Of a DNA stretch of 49,573 nucleotides, positions 34,705-44,811 are shown piece after piece (the stretch's first letter is position 1; each line of letters opens with the position of its first letter). The position numbers and the translations under genes are program-made. The DNA comes from Verrucomicrobiota bacterium. Lineage in GTDB: Bacteria > Verrucomicrobiota > Verrucomicrobiia > Limisphaerales > Fontisphaeraceae. The stretch is taken from positions 1 to 49,573 of the forward strand of contig JBAXGN010000032.1 of assembly GCA_037139415.1 (NCBI GenBank), read 5' to 3'. The notes under the pieces were generated by a model. That model searched no databases. It saw only the letters and a list, made by a program, of their open reading frames with translations, and was not told the DNA's origin.

Positions 34705-36990
34705 ATGCCTGATGCAAATCCAAATCAAACTCCAGTCCCTGTAGAATGGCTGGTAAGCGGGATGACGTGCAATAACTGCGCACGGCACGCCCAGGAAGCG
34801 TTGGCGGCAATCCCCGGAGTAGCTGGCGTCACCGTGCGTTTGGAAGCCGGCACCGCAACCATCCGCTGGCAACCATCCGCGACGCCGGATGAAAACTTGG
34901 TCCGCCAAGCGCTTCGCCAGGCCGGGTTTGACGGGAAACCAGTGGTGCATGCAGCGGGAAATTCGGCACCAAAAACCAAGCCCACTGCCATGAATGGCTG
35001 GCAGGTGAATGTGTTATTGGGTTCCACCGTCACCGTCATCTTGATGGCCTGCGAATGGGGACTGGGCGTTGGGATGCAGCGCTGGTTCCATTGGCTGGCC
35101 TTTGCGCTCGCGTTACCGGTCCAGTTGGTTTGTGGCGCGCGCTTTTATCAGGGAGCCTGGCGGCAGCTTAAAGCCGGCCACTCGAACATGGATACCTTGG
35201 TATCCCTGGGTTCCACGGTGGCGTTTGCCTATAGCGTTTGGGGATTAGTCCAGGGCGGGACGCCGCACCTGTTCTTCCTGGAATCGGCAGCCATTATCAC
35301 GCTGATCAGCATCGGCCATTGGATTGAGGCGCGCGCCAGCGCCAAGGTCGCTAGCGCGCTTGAGGCGATGCTGCACTTGACTCCTGCCACCGCCCGCCGA
35401 TTGCAAAACATGACCGAAACCGAGGTGCCGGTGGCAACGTTGCAAATGGGCGATTCCGTGGTGCTCAAGCCCGGTGACCGAGTTCCCGTGGATGGCACGG
35501 TGGCCTTTGGCGGTTCCGCCGTGGATGAATCCATGCTCAGTGGGGAATCCCTGCCCATAGACAAAAACCGGGGGGATAAATTATACGCGGGCACCCTCAA
35601 TCAGAGTGGCCGGCTGGTCATGCGGGTGACGGCCACGGGCGAAGCGACCGCGCTGGCCCGCATCATCACGGTGGTCGAACACGCCCAGCAGAGTCGCGCG
35701 GCCATCCAACGGCTGGGGGATCGCGTAAGCAGCGTATTTGTGCCAGTCGTTATTCTCATTGCACTGGCAACCGCCGCACTCTGGTTTTGGAATGCCGCCG
35801 GGATGCACACCGTGCAGCAGTGGGCGTCGCAATTTCTTTGGGCGGCCGAGCCCCACGGGAACATTTTTGCCGCCGCCATCATGCATGCGGTGGGGGTATT
35901 GATCATCGCTTGTCCGTGTGCCATGGGCTTGGCTACGCCGGTCGCCATCATGGCTGGCACCAATGCCGCCGCGCGCCGCGGCATCCTGATCCGGGATGGT
36001 CAAGCCCTGGAAAAATCCGGCCACATCACCGCCGTGCTGTTCGATAAAACCGGCACCCTGACCACCGGCAAAGTAAGCGTCGCCGCCGTGCAGGATTTGC
36101 GCGCAAAGGACGAACGCACCGTGCCAGTGGAAACCCTGGCCGCGTCCTTGGCTCAAGCCTCCACCCACCCGCTGAGTCAAGCCGTGGCCCGATTATTAAC
36201 CTCCCCTGCCCTCGCATTAAACGACTGGCGGGAAATTCGCGGGTGCGGCGTTCAAGCGGTGACGGCTGCCGATCCGGCACTAACGCTTCGCCTGGGTTCG
36301 CTGAGTTGGCTGGCCGAGAATGGCGTGGAACTGGCACCCGCCCAGTCCTTCACGGATACCTGGAGCCAACAAGGCGCTTCCCTGTTGGGGCTGGCCAGGG
36401 GAAATCAGTTGCTCGGCATCATCGCCCTGAGCGATACCCTTAAACCGGCTGTGGGGGACGTGGTCCGATTGCTGACCATCCAAGGGAAAAAAGTATTTCT
36501 AGTAACCGGTGATCATGCGAGCACGGCCACTGCGATTGCCCGGGAGGCCGGAATCCCGGCGACGAATGTCTTTGCCGGGGTGCGGCCTGAAAACAAGGCA
36601 CAGATTGTCAGCCACCTCCAGCAACAGGGAGAACGGGTGGCCTTCGTGGGCGACGGCATCAATGACGCCCCGGCCTTGGAGCACGCCGACCTCGGCATCG
36701 CGGTGAGCCGGGCCTGCGATGTCGCTCGCGACGCGGCGGACATCGTACTCATCAAGTCCGATCTGCACGGCATTCCCGAGGCGCTGGACTTGGCGCAAGC
36801 CACCTTGCGCACCATCAAGCAGAACCTGTTCTGGGCGTTTTTTTATAATGCCGCCGCCGTGCCGCTCGCCGCCTTGGGATTCTTCAACCCCATGGTCTGC
36901 GCCGCCGCCATGGGCCTATCGGACATCGCCGTCATCGGCAACGCCCTGCGATTAAACCGGCGGCATTTTCTCACGCCACCTAAAGCATGA
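34705..36990 (+). CDS. copA: P1B-type heavy-metal (probably copper) ATPase
   Basis: Metal-exporting P-type ATPase of 761 residues. One N-terminal HMA domain with C22/C25 (GMTCNNCARHAQEAL), about eight helices, the actuator motif with ESLPIDKNRGDK, the membrane CPC at 403-405 (IIACPCAMGLATPV), phosphorylation site D447 (FDKTGTLT), the HP motif in STHPLSQA, the hinge VGDGINDAPAL and the TM7 YN (FYNAAAVPLA) are all visible. These define the Cu+ subfamily. In TM8 the usual MxxSS reads MGLSD (M736, S739, D740), so the position of the second metal-ligand Ser is Asp; specificity could differ. No CopZ, CsoR or CueR gene is adjacent. Follows ispD by 78 bp. Confidence 0.92.
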   Translation: MPDANPNQTPVPVEWLVSGMTCNNCARHAQEALAAIPGVAGVTVRLEAGTATIRWQPSATPDENLVRQALRQAGFDGKPVVHAAGNSAPKTKPTAMNGWQVNVLLGSTVTVILMACEWGLGVGMQRWFHWLAFALALPVQLVCGARFYQGAWRQLKAGHSNMDTLVSLGSTVAFAYSVWGLVQGGTPHLFFLESAAIITLISIGHWIEARASAKVASALEAMLHLTPATARRLQNMTETEVPVATLQMGDSVVLKPGDRVPVDGTVAFGGSAVDESMLSGESLPIDKNRGDKLYAGTLNQSGRLVMRVTATGEATALARIITVVEHAQQSRAAIQRLGDRVSSVFVPVVILIALATAALWFWNAAGMHTVQQWASQFLWAAEPHGNIFAAAIMHAVGVLIIACPCAMGLATPVAIMAGTNAAARRGILIRDGQALEKSGHITAVLFDKTGTLTTGKVSVAAVQDLRAKDERTVPVETLAASLAQASTHPLSQAVARLLTSPALALNDWREIRGCGVQAVTAADPALTLRLGSLSWLAENGVELAPAQSFTDTWSQQGASLLGLARGNQLLGIIALSDTLKPAVGDVVRLLTIQGKKVFLVTGDHASTATAIAREAGIPATNVFAGVRPENKAQIVSHLQQQGERVAFVGDGINDAPALEHADLGIAVSRACDVARDAADIVLIKSDLHGIPEALDLAQATLRTIKQNLFWAFFYNAAAVPLAALGFFNPMVCAAAMGLSDIAVIGNALRLNRRHFLTPPKA

Positions 36991-37033
36991 ATCATGAGTT
37001 GACTTGTGTGCCACTTTGATGCTCATTGCGATC

Positions 37034-37345
37034 ATGACAGTGACGATGACATCACGCCAGACGCCAAAGCGGGAGCGGTTAGTGGCCCGTGTTTCCGCCG
37101 AAGATAAGGCGATTATCAGCCAAGCGGCGGCCATTGCCGGCCAATCGGTTGGCAGTTTCATCCTGTCGGAAGCGCGAAAAGCCGCCGTGCAGACCCTGGA
37201 TACCCGCCAGCGCATCCTGCTGAATGCCGAACAGTCGCGTCGGCTGGTCGAAGCCCTCCTCGCGCCACCACGTCCGCCCACCAATCGGATGAAGCGCGCA
37301 CTGGAACTCTACCGCAAAACGGTGATCTCCGATGTCAACGCTTGA
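37034..37345 (+). CDS. DUF1778 (TacA-like) antitoxin without recognised toxin
   Basis: Small protein of 103 residues. It has a ribbon-helix-helix-type start (KRERLVARVSAEDKAIISQA) and the DUF1778 core AAAIAGQSVGSFILSEARKA, followed by RILLNAEQSRRLVEALLAPP. In type II systems DUF1778 antitoxins bind DNA and a downstream GNAT acetyltransferase toxin. Here no acetyltransferase follows. The only overlapping frame (TTG 37342, 61 residues) has no GNAT features, and the remnant on the opposite strand lies beyond it. ATG 37046 is an equally good start. It could be a solitary antitoxin relic or a stand-alone regulator. Confidence 0.7.
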   Translation: MTVTMTSRQTPKRERLVARVSAEDKAIISQAAAIAGQSVGSFILSEARKAAVQTLDTRQRILLNAEQSRRLVEALLAPPRPPTNRMKRALELYRKTVISDVNA

Positions 37346-37419
37346 AGCGTGCCGTTTCATATCTGGCTCTTTTGGAAATGGAACAGGATTTCCGACATGG
37401 GCAAATTAAGGCGCGTCGC

Positions 37420-37623
37420 TCATGCCGGCTCGGCAGAACCGTTGGTCGGCGAAGGCATCGCGGCACGCATCAAGACAACATTGTTCTCAGAAGTGGCATC
37501 GTAATCCAATTCCCAAGAATCCCCTAATTCGCCAATCCCACCGGTCTTGTCGTCGTAGATGTAGAGTTTCCAAATACCGTAGGGATTGATACTGACCCCA
37601 GCTTGTAAAGCGGAAGGTTGTTT
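37420..37623 (-). pseudogene. 3' remnant of a P-domain (proprotein-convertase P) secreted protein gene
   Basis: Immediately after the stop of the PEP-CTERM gene, in the same minus-strand frame, 68 codons read without interruption to a TGA at 37420. They encode NPYGIWKLYIYDDKTGGIGE followed by LGDSWELDYD. This closely fits the end of a P domain (NPxGxWxLxxxDDxxGDxGxxxxWxL), common at the C-terminus of Verrucomicrobial secreted proteins. There is no start codon or signal peptide, and the adjoining sequence is the end of an unrelated gene, so this is probably the tail of a gene truncated by deletion or recombination. Stop-codon read-through into it is a less likely alternative. Confidence 0.6.
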
Positions 37624-38271
37624 TCATCGTCGCCATCGTCGCCAGAGCAGTCCGCCGAAAACGGCCAACCCGCCAAACACCGCCCCCCCCGGCTCCGGCA
37701 CGGGGGTGAAGACAAGGTTATCCATGTACCATTGTTTGGAGGGAATATCCACTCGCAACAAGTTTTCGGCAAAGCCGCCATCAAATAGGAAAGTCTGCAA
37801 TGATGTTGAGCCACCACCGGCGGTAGTAAACGCATTTGTGACAACCGAACCATCACTTTTGAAACCATTAAAAACTATTGTCACTGGTGTGTACGAGGGA
37901 AGATAGATGGACCCTAAATCCACTGACGATAAACCAAAAGTGGTTTCATTAGTGAGGCTGAAAGTAATGACATCTGGAAGATTAGGGGCACCATTAAAAC
38001 GCAAAAGTGGCGTGTTACTATACGTTGCAAATTTGACGCGGTAAAGATCATGATATGGTTGTTTTGGAGCAGGTGCAGTCTCCCTGACCCACATGCCGCG
38101 TTCATAATAATTTCCCACTACTATGGGAGAGCCCCCCCATGGGGTATCGAAGGTCATGACTTCACCTTGAGCGGCGGGTATTCCCGCAGTAGTGATGAAA
38201 CCAAACAGCAAGGACCTCAGCCAAACACTGGCCACCATCTTACCAAGAGAACGTGCATGTACATCATTCAT
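37624..38271 (-). CDS. PEP-CTERM sorted protein (second of a tandem pair)
   Basis: Exported protein of about 215 residues. It has a signal peptide (VWLRSLLFGFITTAGIPAAQ), a beta-rich body (FGLSSVDLGSIYLPSY, FDGGFAENLLRVDIPSKQWY) and the C-terminal sorting tag: VPEPGG, a hydrophobic helix (AVFGGLAVFGGLL) and WRRWRR. PEP-CTERM tags are processed by exosortase/archaeosortase-type enzymes and mark exopolysaccharide-associated surface proteins; no exosortase is in the window. I chose ATG 38271, 28 bp after the preceding gene's stop; ATG 38238 is the alternative. The body is clearly paralogous to the upstream gene. Confidence 0.85.
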   Translation of the reverse strand: MNDVHARSLGKMVASVWLRSLLFGFITTAGIPAAQGEVMTFDTPWGGSPIVVGNYYERGMWVRETAPAPKQPYHDLYRVKFATYSNTPLLRFNGAPNLPDVITFSLTNETTFGLSSVDLGSIYLPSYTPVTIVFNGFKSDGSVVTNAFTTAGGGSTSLQTFLFDGGFAENLLRVDIPSKQWYMDNLVFTPVPEPGGAVFGGLAVFGGLLWRRWRR

Positions 38272-38299
38272 ATATTCAACCACCGGTTGTTCAACCCGG

Positions 38300-39004
38300 T
38301 CATGTCGCCTTGCTTTCAGGTTTGCGCCGTTGACATCCCCGCCAGGCACCGAAGCCCAATATGCCCAACGCTACAAGCGCACCTGTCCCCGGCTCCGGCA
38401 CGGGAGTGAATACCAGGTTGTCCATGGCCCAGACTTTAGAGGGAATATCCACCCTGAGCAGATTCTCGGAAAACCCCCCATCAAAGGTAAAGGTTTCAAA
38501 TACCCGTGAACCATTACCTGCAGTGGTAAAGGTATTAGTAATCGCCAATCCATCCATCTTATACCCGATAAATTCGATCGCGAGAGTTCGGGCTGCTCCA
38601 GCATAGATGTCCGCCAAATCTACCGATACAAGGCCAAATGAACTGCCATTAGTCAGGCTAAGCCTCACGAAATCAGACATGACATCGTAACAGTTAAATT
38701 GAATATGCGTGGTTGTATTATTTGCATGTTGGGGATAGAGCGCCTCATTCACAGCGGACATCATTGTATATGGTGTTTCAGGTGGCAGCGGTGGCCCACC
38801 AATGACTTGGAACTGAAGACCGCTTTCGATGTAATGCATGAAAGACCCCCTGTTTTTTGCTGCCTCAAAGTCAACCACCACTGCACCGGAAGCACTGGTG
38901 CCATAGACTAGCAAGGTCACAGCCCATAACAACCCTCTGAATAGTGGGCCGGTGGAGCGTTGACATTGATTCATTGGCGGCTTCGGATTCTGATTAGTAT
39001 TCAT
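38300..39004 (-). CDS. PEP-CTERM sorted protein (first of a tandem pair)
   Basis: Exported protein of about 234 residues with a signal segment (LFRGLLWAVTLLVYGTSASG) and beta-rich body (FGLVSVDLADIYAGAAR, FTFDGGFSENLLRVDIPSKV). The C-terminal tag is VPEPG, a helix (GALVALGILGFGAW) and the basic end RGCQRRK. The second half matches the downstream paralogue closely, including DGGFxENLLRVDIPSKxW then MDNLVFTPVPEPG, so the pair arose by tandem duplication. The first halves have diverged more. I chose ATG 39004; ATG 39019 is in frame. It follows the large LamG/PA14 protein by 55 bp on the same strand, so the three may form an operon. Confidence 0.85.
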   Translation of the reverse strand: MNTNQNPKPPMNQCQRSTGPLFRGLLWAVTLLVYGTSASGAVVVDFEAAKNRGSFMHYIESGLQFQVIGGPPLPPETPYTMMSAVNEALYPQHANNTTTHIQFNCYDVMSDFVRLSLTNGSSFGLVSVDLADIYAGAARTLAIEFIGYKMDGLAITNTFTTAGNGSRVFETFTFDGGFSENLLRVDIPSKVWAMDNLVFTPVPEPGTGALVALGILGFGAWRGCQRRKPESKAT

Positions 39005-39059
39005 ATCGTCACCTTTCACAGGTAAAACAAAGCATCATTCATGCCGAATGGCGGATTTG

Positions 39060-42000
39060 CTAGGGATTACTCCCAAACAGGGTCAGGTTATTGATCATGG
39101 GATATTGATTCGTGGCCTCACGACTCAAACTCAGGCGGAACTCGATATATCTGCCAGCCACATTGGTGAACGCGACGTTGTTGGTCACCGGCAGAAACGC
39201 CCCGGATAGCGCACCGCGATCATCATTCGCCCGCACAAACACGTTAATTTCACACCCATTAGTCAACGCGGCATTCCAGGAGATCAGGTTCCACTTCAAC
39301 CCATTCACCTGGCTATCATGAATGACGGTCCAATAACCTTTGAACGGCTGTAACGAAGGATTCACCACCCGGTTATTCAACCCGGTCATGTCACTGTAGT
39401 TATAGGGATGAGCGGGATTCTGATAATCCAAGGTGTGCCCATTGCCATCCCCCAAATGTACCACCCTATCCACCGCGCCGAGACGGTTGGTCAAGCCATC
39501 CCTCACCACTTGCGGCCCCGCATTCGGATCAATCCGCATCACATTGTCCGAATAGAAACTGCTCACCCAAATATTGCCATCGGCTGCCACCGAAACACCC
39601 GTTGGCCCCAGTCCCACTTGGGCAAAATCATTGGTGGCAAATGCGGTTTGGGGTGACGCGGTTGCCGTCTCTTTCCACTGGAGACGAATCTCTGGATTTC
39701 CCCCCGTGTTCTGGTATTCCAAAGTGATGCGGAAGTTGCTGTTCCACGTAATATCCCCGCTCAATTCCAGCACGCCGGGGTCCGGGCTGGTCCAGTTATC
39801 CAGATACACCCAGGAATTGTTGTCCAGGTCAGTGATTTTAAGCCGGTATCCGGCTCCGGCATTCGCACTTACATAGAAGGTGTATTCCACGTCGTTGGTG
39901 AGGTTGGCCGAGTAGCCGCTCCAGCGCACTGAAAAGTTGGTGGACACGATTCCTTGCGGCAGCCAGTTGGTCCCGTTGTAATTCACCGTCCCCTCCAACC
40001 GGGAGGTGGCTATTTCACCCATGGCATTGGTGTTCTGATAATATTCCGCCAGCAACCCTGGCAGGGTCAAATCAATATTGCCCAGCCACGTCGCATTGGT
40101 GTTCAAGTGGCCGACCGTGCGGCTGAGTGGAAGATAGCTATGCGCCACCCAAACCTGGCCGTTGGTGTCCACCGTCAAGCCTTGAGAATCCGCGTTGCCA
40201 TGATAAAAAAGCGTATCGGGCGTGGTGGACACAGTGCCATTGGTCTGCCAGCGAAAGACCGAATTGCCAGAGGTTTGCCAGACATAAGGGAACACCGGGT
40301 CCAACGCAATACCGTATGGAGCCGTTCCATCCGCGTATAAATAGGTCCAGTCATTGGTGGTGGGCGGGTAGTTGGTGGAAGGACGCAGCCACATTGCCCC
40401 GCCCCACAGCGAGGCAGACCATAGATTCCCCAATCCATCTATCACCCCGCCGTAACCGCCCGCGTATGGATCAAACGCCGAGTCAGGTACAGGCTGGCCA
40501 GTTAAACCATTGATTTTTTGGTGGGTTTGTGGGGTGTCTCTGCCGCCCACCCAAATGTCATTAAACCGGTCCACGGCGATGGTCCGCGTGCCAATGCAGG
40601 CTACGCGAGTATATTCCGTAATGGCTTCATCCTCGGCGGTGGTCACCCCGCCATAAGTATCCACCTCATTGGCGTTAGACCATGGCAGGACGTTCGCCAG
40701 TCCCGTTGAAGTCCGGATATATCCATCGCCATCCCGATCCAGACAGGTGTTGTACGCCGCATCCGCAATCATAACGTATTGCCCTTTGGGATTCGCAACA
40801 TAATTGGTTCCACTCTTATCGTAGCGCGTGCCACCTAAAATAAGACCAATGCGCGTAATTGAACCACTGGTGAAACTGAGATTGTCTTCGCGATTGGCCA
40901 CCCACACGTTGCCGTATTGGTCCACCGTGGTTCGAGAAGGACTAGGGTTTGGTACGGGTGCTGTTAAATATTCCCCAATCACCTGCCCATTCGTGGTGTT
41001 AATCCGCGCCACAGTGCCACGATCAGAACACGCCACATTGATAAACGGGAACATGGGCGGCAGGTTGGTCTTGAATTGCACCTGATTACTGACCGCCTCC
41101 AGACCGCTCATCAACCCCAGGTTGAAATCCGCATTGGAGGAATAGACCTGCGCGTAATCGGAATAGTCCAGAATCAAAGCGGTTGCCTGGTTGGTTGCCC
41201 GCCACCGCCCATAATTGGCTATGAACTGGAGAGTGGCGGTTTCAGCGCCTTCAACGGTTGTATCTTGAAGCGGCGTTAGAATCACATCCACACTGGCCTG
41301 GTTCGCCGGAATGGTCACCGTCAGGTTGGTTCCGTTGGTGGTGATGGATGATAGCGTATAATCCGTTGCATAAACCGCCGTCCCCGAAGCAAGTAGTTCC
41401 ACTGTCAGCGCCTCATTGGTAGAGACCGGGTAGTTTCCCAGACGGAAGATACGGAATGTAGCGGTGTTGGTCGCCGGAGGTTCCATCGCCACTCCATCCA
41501 CAAGTTCTAGCCCCACCAGTTGATCATCCGCTGGATTATTCGTTGCTGTATGGCTTACGAGAAGTTCAAAGGCATCAGTAAATCCCCCGACGTCCGAGTC
41601 GTTGGTGGTGCCGAGAATGAAGAAGACCACCGGGCTGGGCGGGTTGGAGAGGGTGAAAAGGTCCGTGATATAGCCGTTGGTTACCCAGGTCCATTGTGAG
41701 TTGGTGACGTGGTTCATCACCAGGTTGGTGGTCATGAACAGGTCATAGAGGAAATTGGTCATGCCGTTGCTGATGGTGGTGCTGAGCAGGTTCGAGCCAA
41801 AGATGGGAATGGTCAGCATCAAACCATTGGTGGGGCCGGGACCGAAGGTGGGACCGCCGCCACTGGTGCCGCCACCGCCGCCAAACGAGGGTGGCGAAGG
41901 AGGGCCGCTGTCGTCCATCGTGTACAGGGTGTTCATGGTCAACCCCGCCCGGCGGGCCAGTATTCGTTGCCGCCGGGATTGATCTTCCTCAGGCGTGATC

Positions 42001-42848
42001 GGCCCCAGGTTCATGCGCGGTGATTGCTGGGCGAAGTCCCATGCGTAATGCGCCTCGGTGCATTGCCCGCTCCACGCCACCAGTTCGTTAAAGCATCCCT
42101 CAGCCGGGTGCCGGCCTTTGCTGGTCGAGCCGACGAATAAACCCCACCGTTCCATGGGCACCAATTGATCCATCGGCCCCGGTCCCGTGCTTTGGTCGTA
42201 TATCTGGCCGTCCACCATCAACCGGAATACGTTGTTGCTTGCGGAGACGACCACCCCCAGTTGATGAAACGCCCCGGCTTCCCATTGGATGGGCGCGGAC
42301 AGGAGCAGCTCAGGATCATCTCCCGCAAAGGCGTGGATTTGCAGGCGGGTGCCTTGGGGATTGACGCTCAGGGTCCATCCGCAGGCGGGTGTTCCCGCCA
42401 CGTCCGTCACCTCGATCAGCACGGCGCGGTGACCGGGACCTTCGCCGCTGGACCAGCCGGGCGCGTAGTACCATCGGAATGAGCCTTCGAGGGGGTTGAA
42501 GTTGCGCTTGGGGCCGCTCAAGGCCGGAATATAGCAATAAGACGCTGGTGCTTGATCGCCACCGAGGGCTACCGAATACCCCGCCCAGGAATCAAGCCGG
42601 GTGACATTGCGCAGGTAAAGATTGTGCGTGGTGAGTTCCGGGATGAAGAGGTTGCTGGCCCGGTTGGTGGGGAACAATTCAAAACGCTGACGGTAGTTTT
42701 CGTGCTCGGGAAGGAAAGGGGTAAGGGGGCGGGGACGCGCGATTACTGACAAAGCCGAAAGACAAAGCAACACCGTCAGAGTTGCAGTAACCCTTCCCAA
42801 TTTGATTCTCGGCCACCAACCATGGTTTGCCGCCGAATTCGTTTTCAT
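39060..42848 (-). CDS. Large secreted protein: LamG, Calx-beta, Vgb-like propeller with PA14
   Basis: Exported protein of 1262 residues. It has a signal peptide (about 1-38, RVTATLTVLLCLSALSVIA) and a LamG/concanavalin-like module (about 80-270, WAGYSVALGGDQAP, FHQLGVVVSASNNVFRLMVD). A Gly/Pro-rich linker, a Calx-beta-like segment (about 440-550, EALTVELLASGTAVYATDYT) and Vgb/NHL-type propeller blades (about 575-910: TTVDQYGNVWVANRED, IAVDRFNDIWVGGRD, LTVDTNGQVWVAHSY) follow. A PA14 domain (about 915-1065, PGLLAEYYQNTNAMGE, FRITLEYQNTGGNPEIRLQW) comes next, then a last blade (VSVAADGNIWVSSFYSDNVM) and a C-terminal beta domain. PA14 and LamG bind carbohydrates in other proteins. I chose ATG 42848 to start the signal peptide. 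Confidence 0.8.
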   Translation of the reverse strand: MKTNSAANHGWWPRIKLGRVTATLTVLLCLSALSVIARPRPLTPFLPEHENYRQRFELFPTNRASNLFIPELTTHNLYLRNVTRLDSWAGYSVALGGDQAPASYCYIPALSGPKRNFNPLEGSFRWYYAPGWSSGEGPGHRAVLIEVTDVAGTPACGWTLSVNPQGTRLQIHAFAGDDPELLLSAPIQWEAGAFHQLGVVVSASNNVFRLMVDGQIYDQSTGPGPMDQLVPMERWGLFVGSTSKGRHPAEGCFNELVAWSGQCTEAHYAWDFAQQSPRMNLGPITPEEDQSRRQRILARRAGLTMNTLYTMDDSGPPSPPSFGGGGGTSGGGPTFGPGPTNGLMLTIPIFGSNLLSTTISNGMTNFLYDLFMTTNLVMNHVTNSQWTWVTNGYITDLFTLSNPPSPVVFFILGTTNDSDVGGFTDAFELLVSHTATNNPADDQLVGLELVDGVAMEPPATNTATFRIFRLGNYPVSTNEALTVELLASGTAVYATDYTLSSITTNGTNLTVTIPANQASVDVILTPLQDTTVEGAETATLQFIANYGRWRATNQATALILDYSDYAQVYSSNADFNLGLMSGLEAVSNQVQFKTNLPPMFPFINVACSDRGTVARINTTNGQVIGEYLTAPVPNPSPSRTTVDQYGNVWVANREDNLSFTSGSITRIGLILGGTRYDKSGTNYVANPKGQYVMIADAAYNTCLDRDGDGYIRTSTGLANVLPWSNANEVDTYGGVTTAEDEAITEYTRVACIGTRTIAVDRFNDIWVGGRDTPQTHQKINGLTGQPVPDSAFDPYAGGYGGVIDGLGNLWSASLWGGAMWLRPSTNYPPTTNDWTYLYADGTAPYGIALDPVFPYVWQTSGNSVFRWQTNGTVSTTPDTLFYHGNADSQGLTVDTNGQVWVAHSYLPLSRTVGHLNTNATWLGNIDLTLPGLLAEYYQNTNAMGEIATSRLEGTVNYNGTNWLPQGIVSTNFSVRWSGYSANLTNDVEYTFYVSANAGAGYRLKITDLDNNSWVYLDNWTSPDPGVLELSGDITWNSNFRITLEYQNTGGNPEIRLQWKETATASPQTAFATNDFAQVGLGPTGVSVAADGNIWVSSFYSDNVMRIDPNAGPQVVRDGLTNRLGAVDRVVHLGDGNGHTLDYQNPAHPYNYSDMTGLNNRVVNPSLQPFKGYWTVIHDSQVNGLKWNLISWNAALTNGCEINVFVRANDDRGALSGAFLPVTNNVAFTNVAGRYIEFRLSLSREATNQYPMINNLTLFGSNP

Positions 42849-42907
42849 AATTTGACTTACCTGCCCGTGGTTTGCCACGCTCAGGCACTGAATTAAAGAA
42901 CAATCCC

Positions 42908-42931
42908 TATGAAAAGTTTTGCTTTTTCATA
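42908..42931. promoter_or_regulatory. Palindrome in a divergent promoter region
   Basis: TATGAAAA (42908-42915) is a perfect inverted repeat of TTTTCATA (42924-42931) around an 8-nt loop. It lies about 60 bp before the start of the large secreted-protein gene and about 125 bp before gatC. It could be an operator or a hairpin in the 5' leader. No T-tract follows, so it is unlikely to be a terminator. Confidence 0.3.
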
Positions 42932-43054
42932 AGAGATGGTTTGCAGACTACGCTAATGTAAGTGTTCGTCAATAGCATTTGAAAATAATCATCTCTTTCC
43001 GTTGCGCGAGGAAACCGCTCGACAAAGGGGAATTCGCCACGTTAGCCTTGCCGC

Positions 43055-43342
43055 ATGGTTGCTGATGAATTTGATGTGAAATATGTGGCCCACCTGGCCC
43101 GGCTGGCGTTGACGCCGGAGGAACAGGCCAAGTTGGGGGCGCAACTGGAAAGCATTTTGACGTATGTCAACCAGTTGAAGGAAGTGGATGTGTCGGGCGT
43201 GGAACCCACCGCGCACGCGTTTCCGCTCACCAATGTGACGCGCCCGGATGTGGTGCGGCCCTCGCTGCCCAATGAGGACGCCCTGCGCAACGCCCCCGCC
43301 AAGGCCAACGGGCTGTTCCTGGTGCCTAAAATCGTCGAATAA
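43055..43342 (+). CDS. gatC: Aspartyl/glutamyl-tRNA amidotransferase subunit C
   Basis: Small subunit (95 residues) that holds GatA and GatB together in the GatCAB complex, which converts Glu-tRNA(Gln) or Asp-tRNA(Asn) to the amide form. Typical GatC features are [48 protein letters not shown] and the C-terminal [20 protein letters not shown]. First gene of gatCAB, 8 bp before gatA. Its presence suggests the organism lacks GlnRS and/or AsnRS. Confidence 0.96.
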   Translation: MVADEFDVKYVAHLARLALTPEEQAKLGAQLESILTYVNQLKEVDVSGVEPTAHAFPLTNVTRPDVVRPSLPNEDALRNAPAKANGLFLVPKIVE

Positions 43343-43350
43343 TCCCGCCC

Positions 43351-44805
<1,455 letters not shown>

Positions 44806-44811
44806 TTTACC

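Noticed and set aside
37342-37527. Overlapping TTG-started frame as the missing toxin of the DUF1778 protein
   Set aside because: At 61 residues it has no acetyltransferase motif, and it reads antisense across the P-domain remnant.
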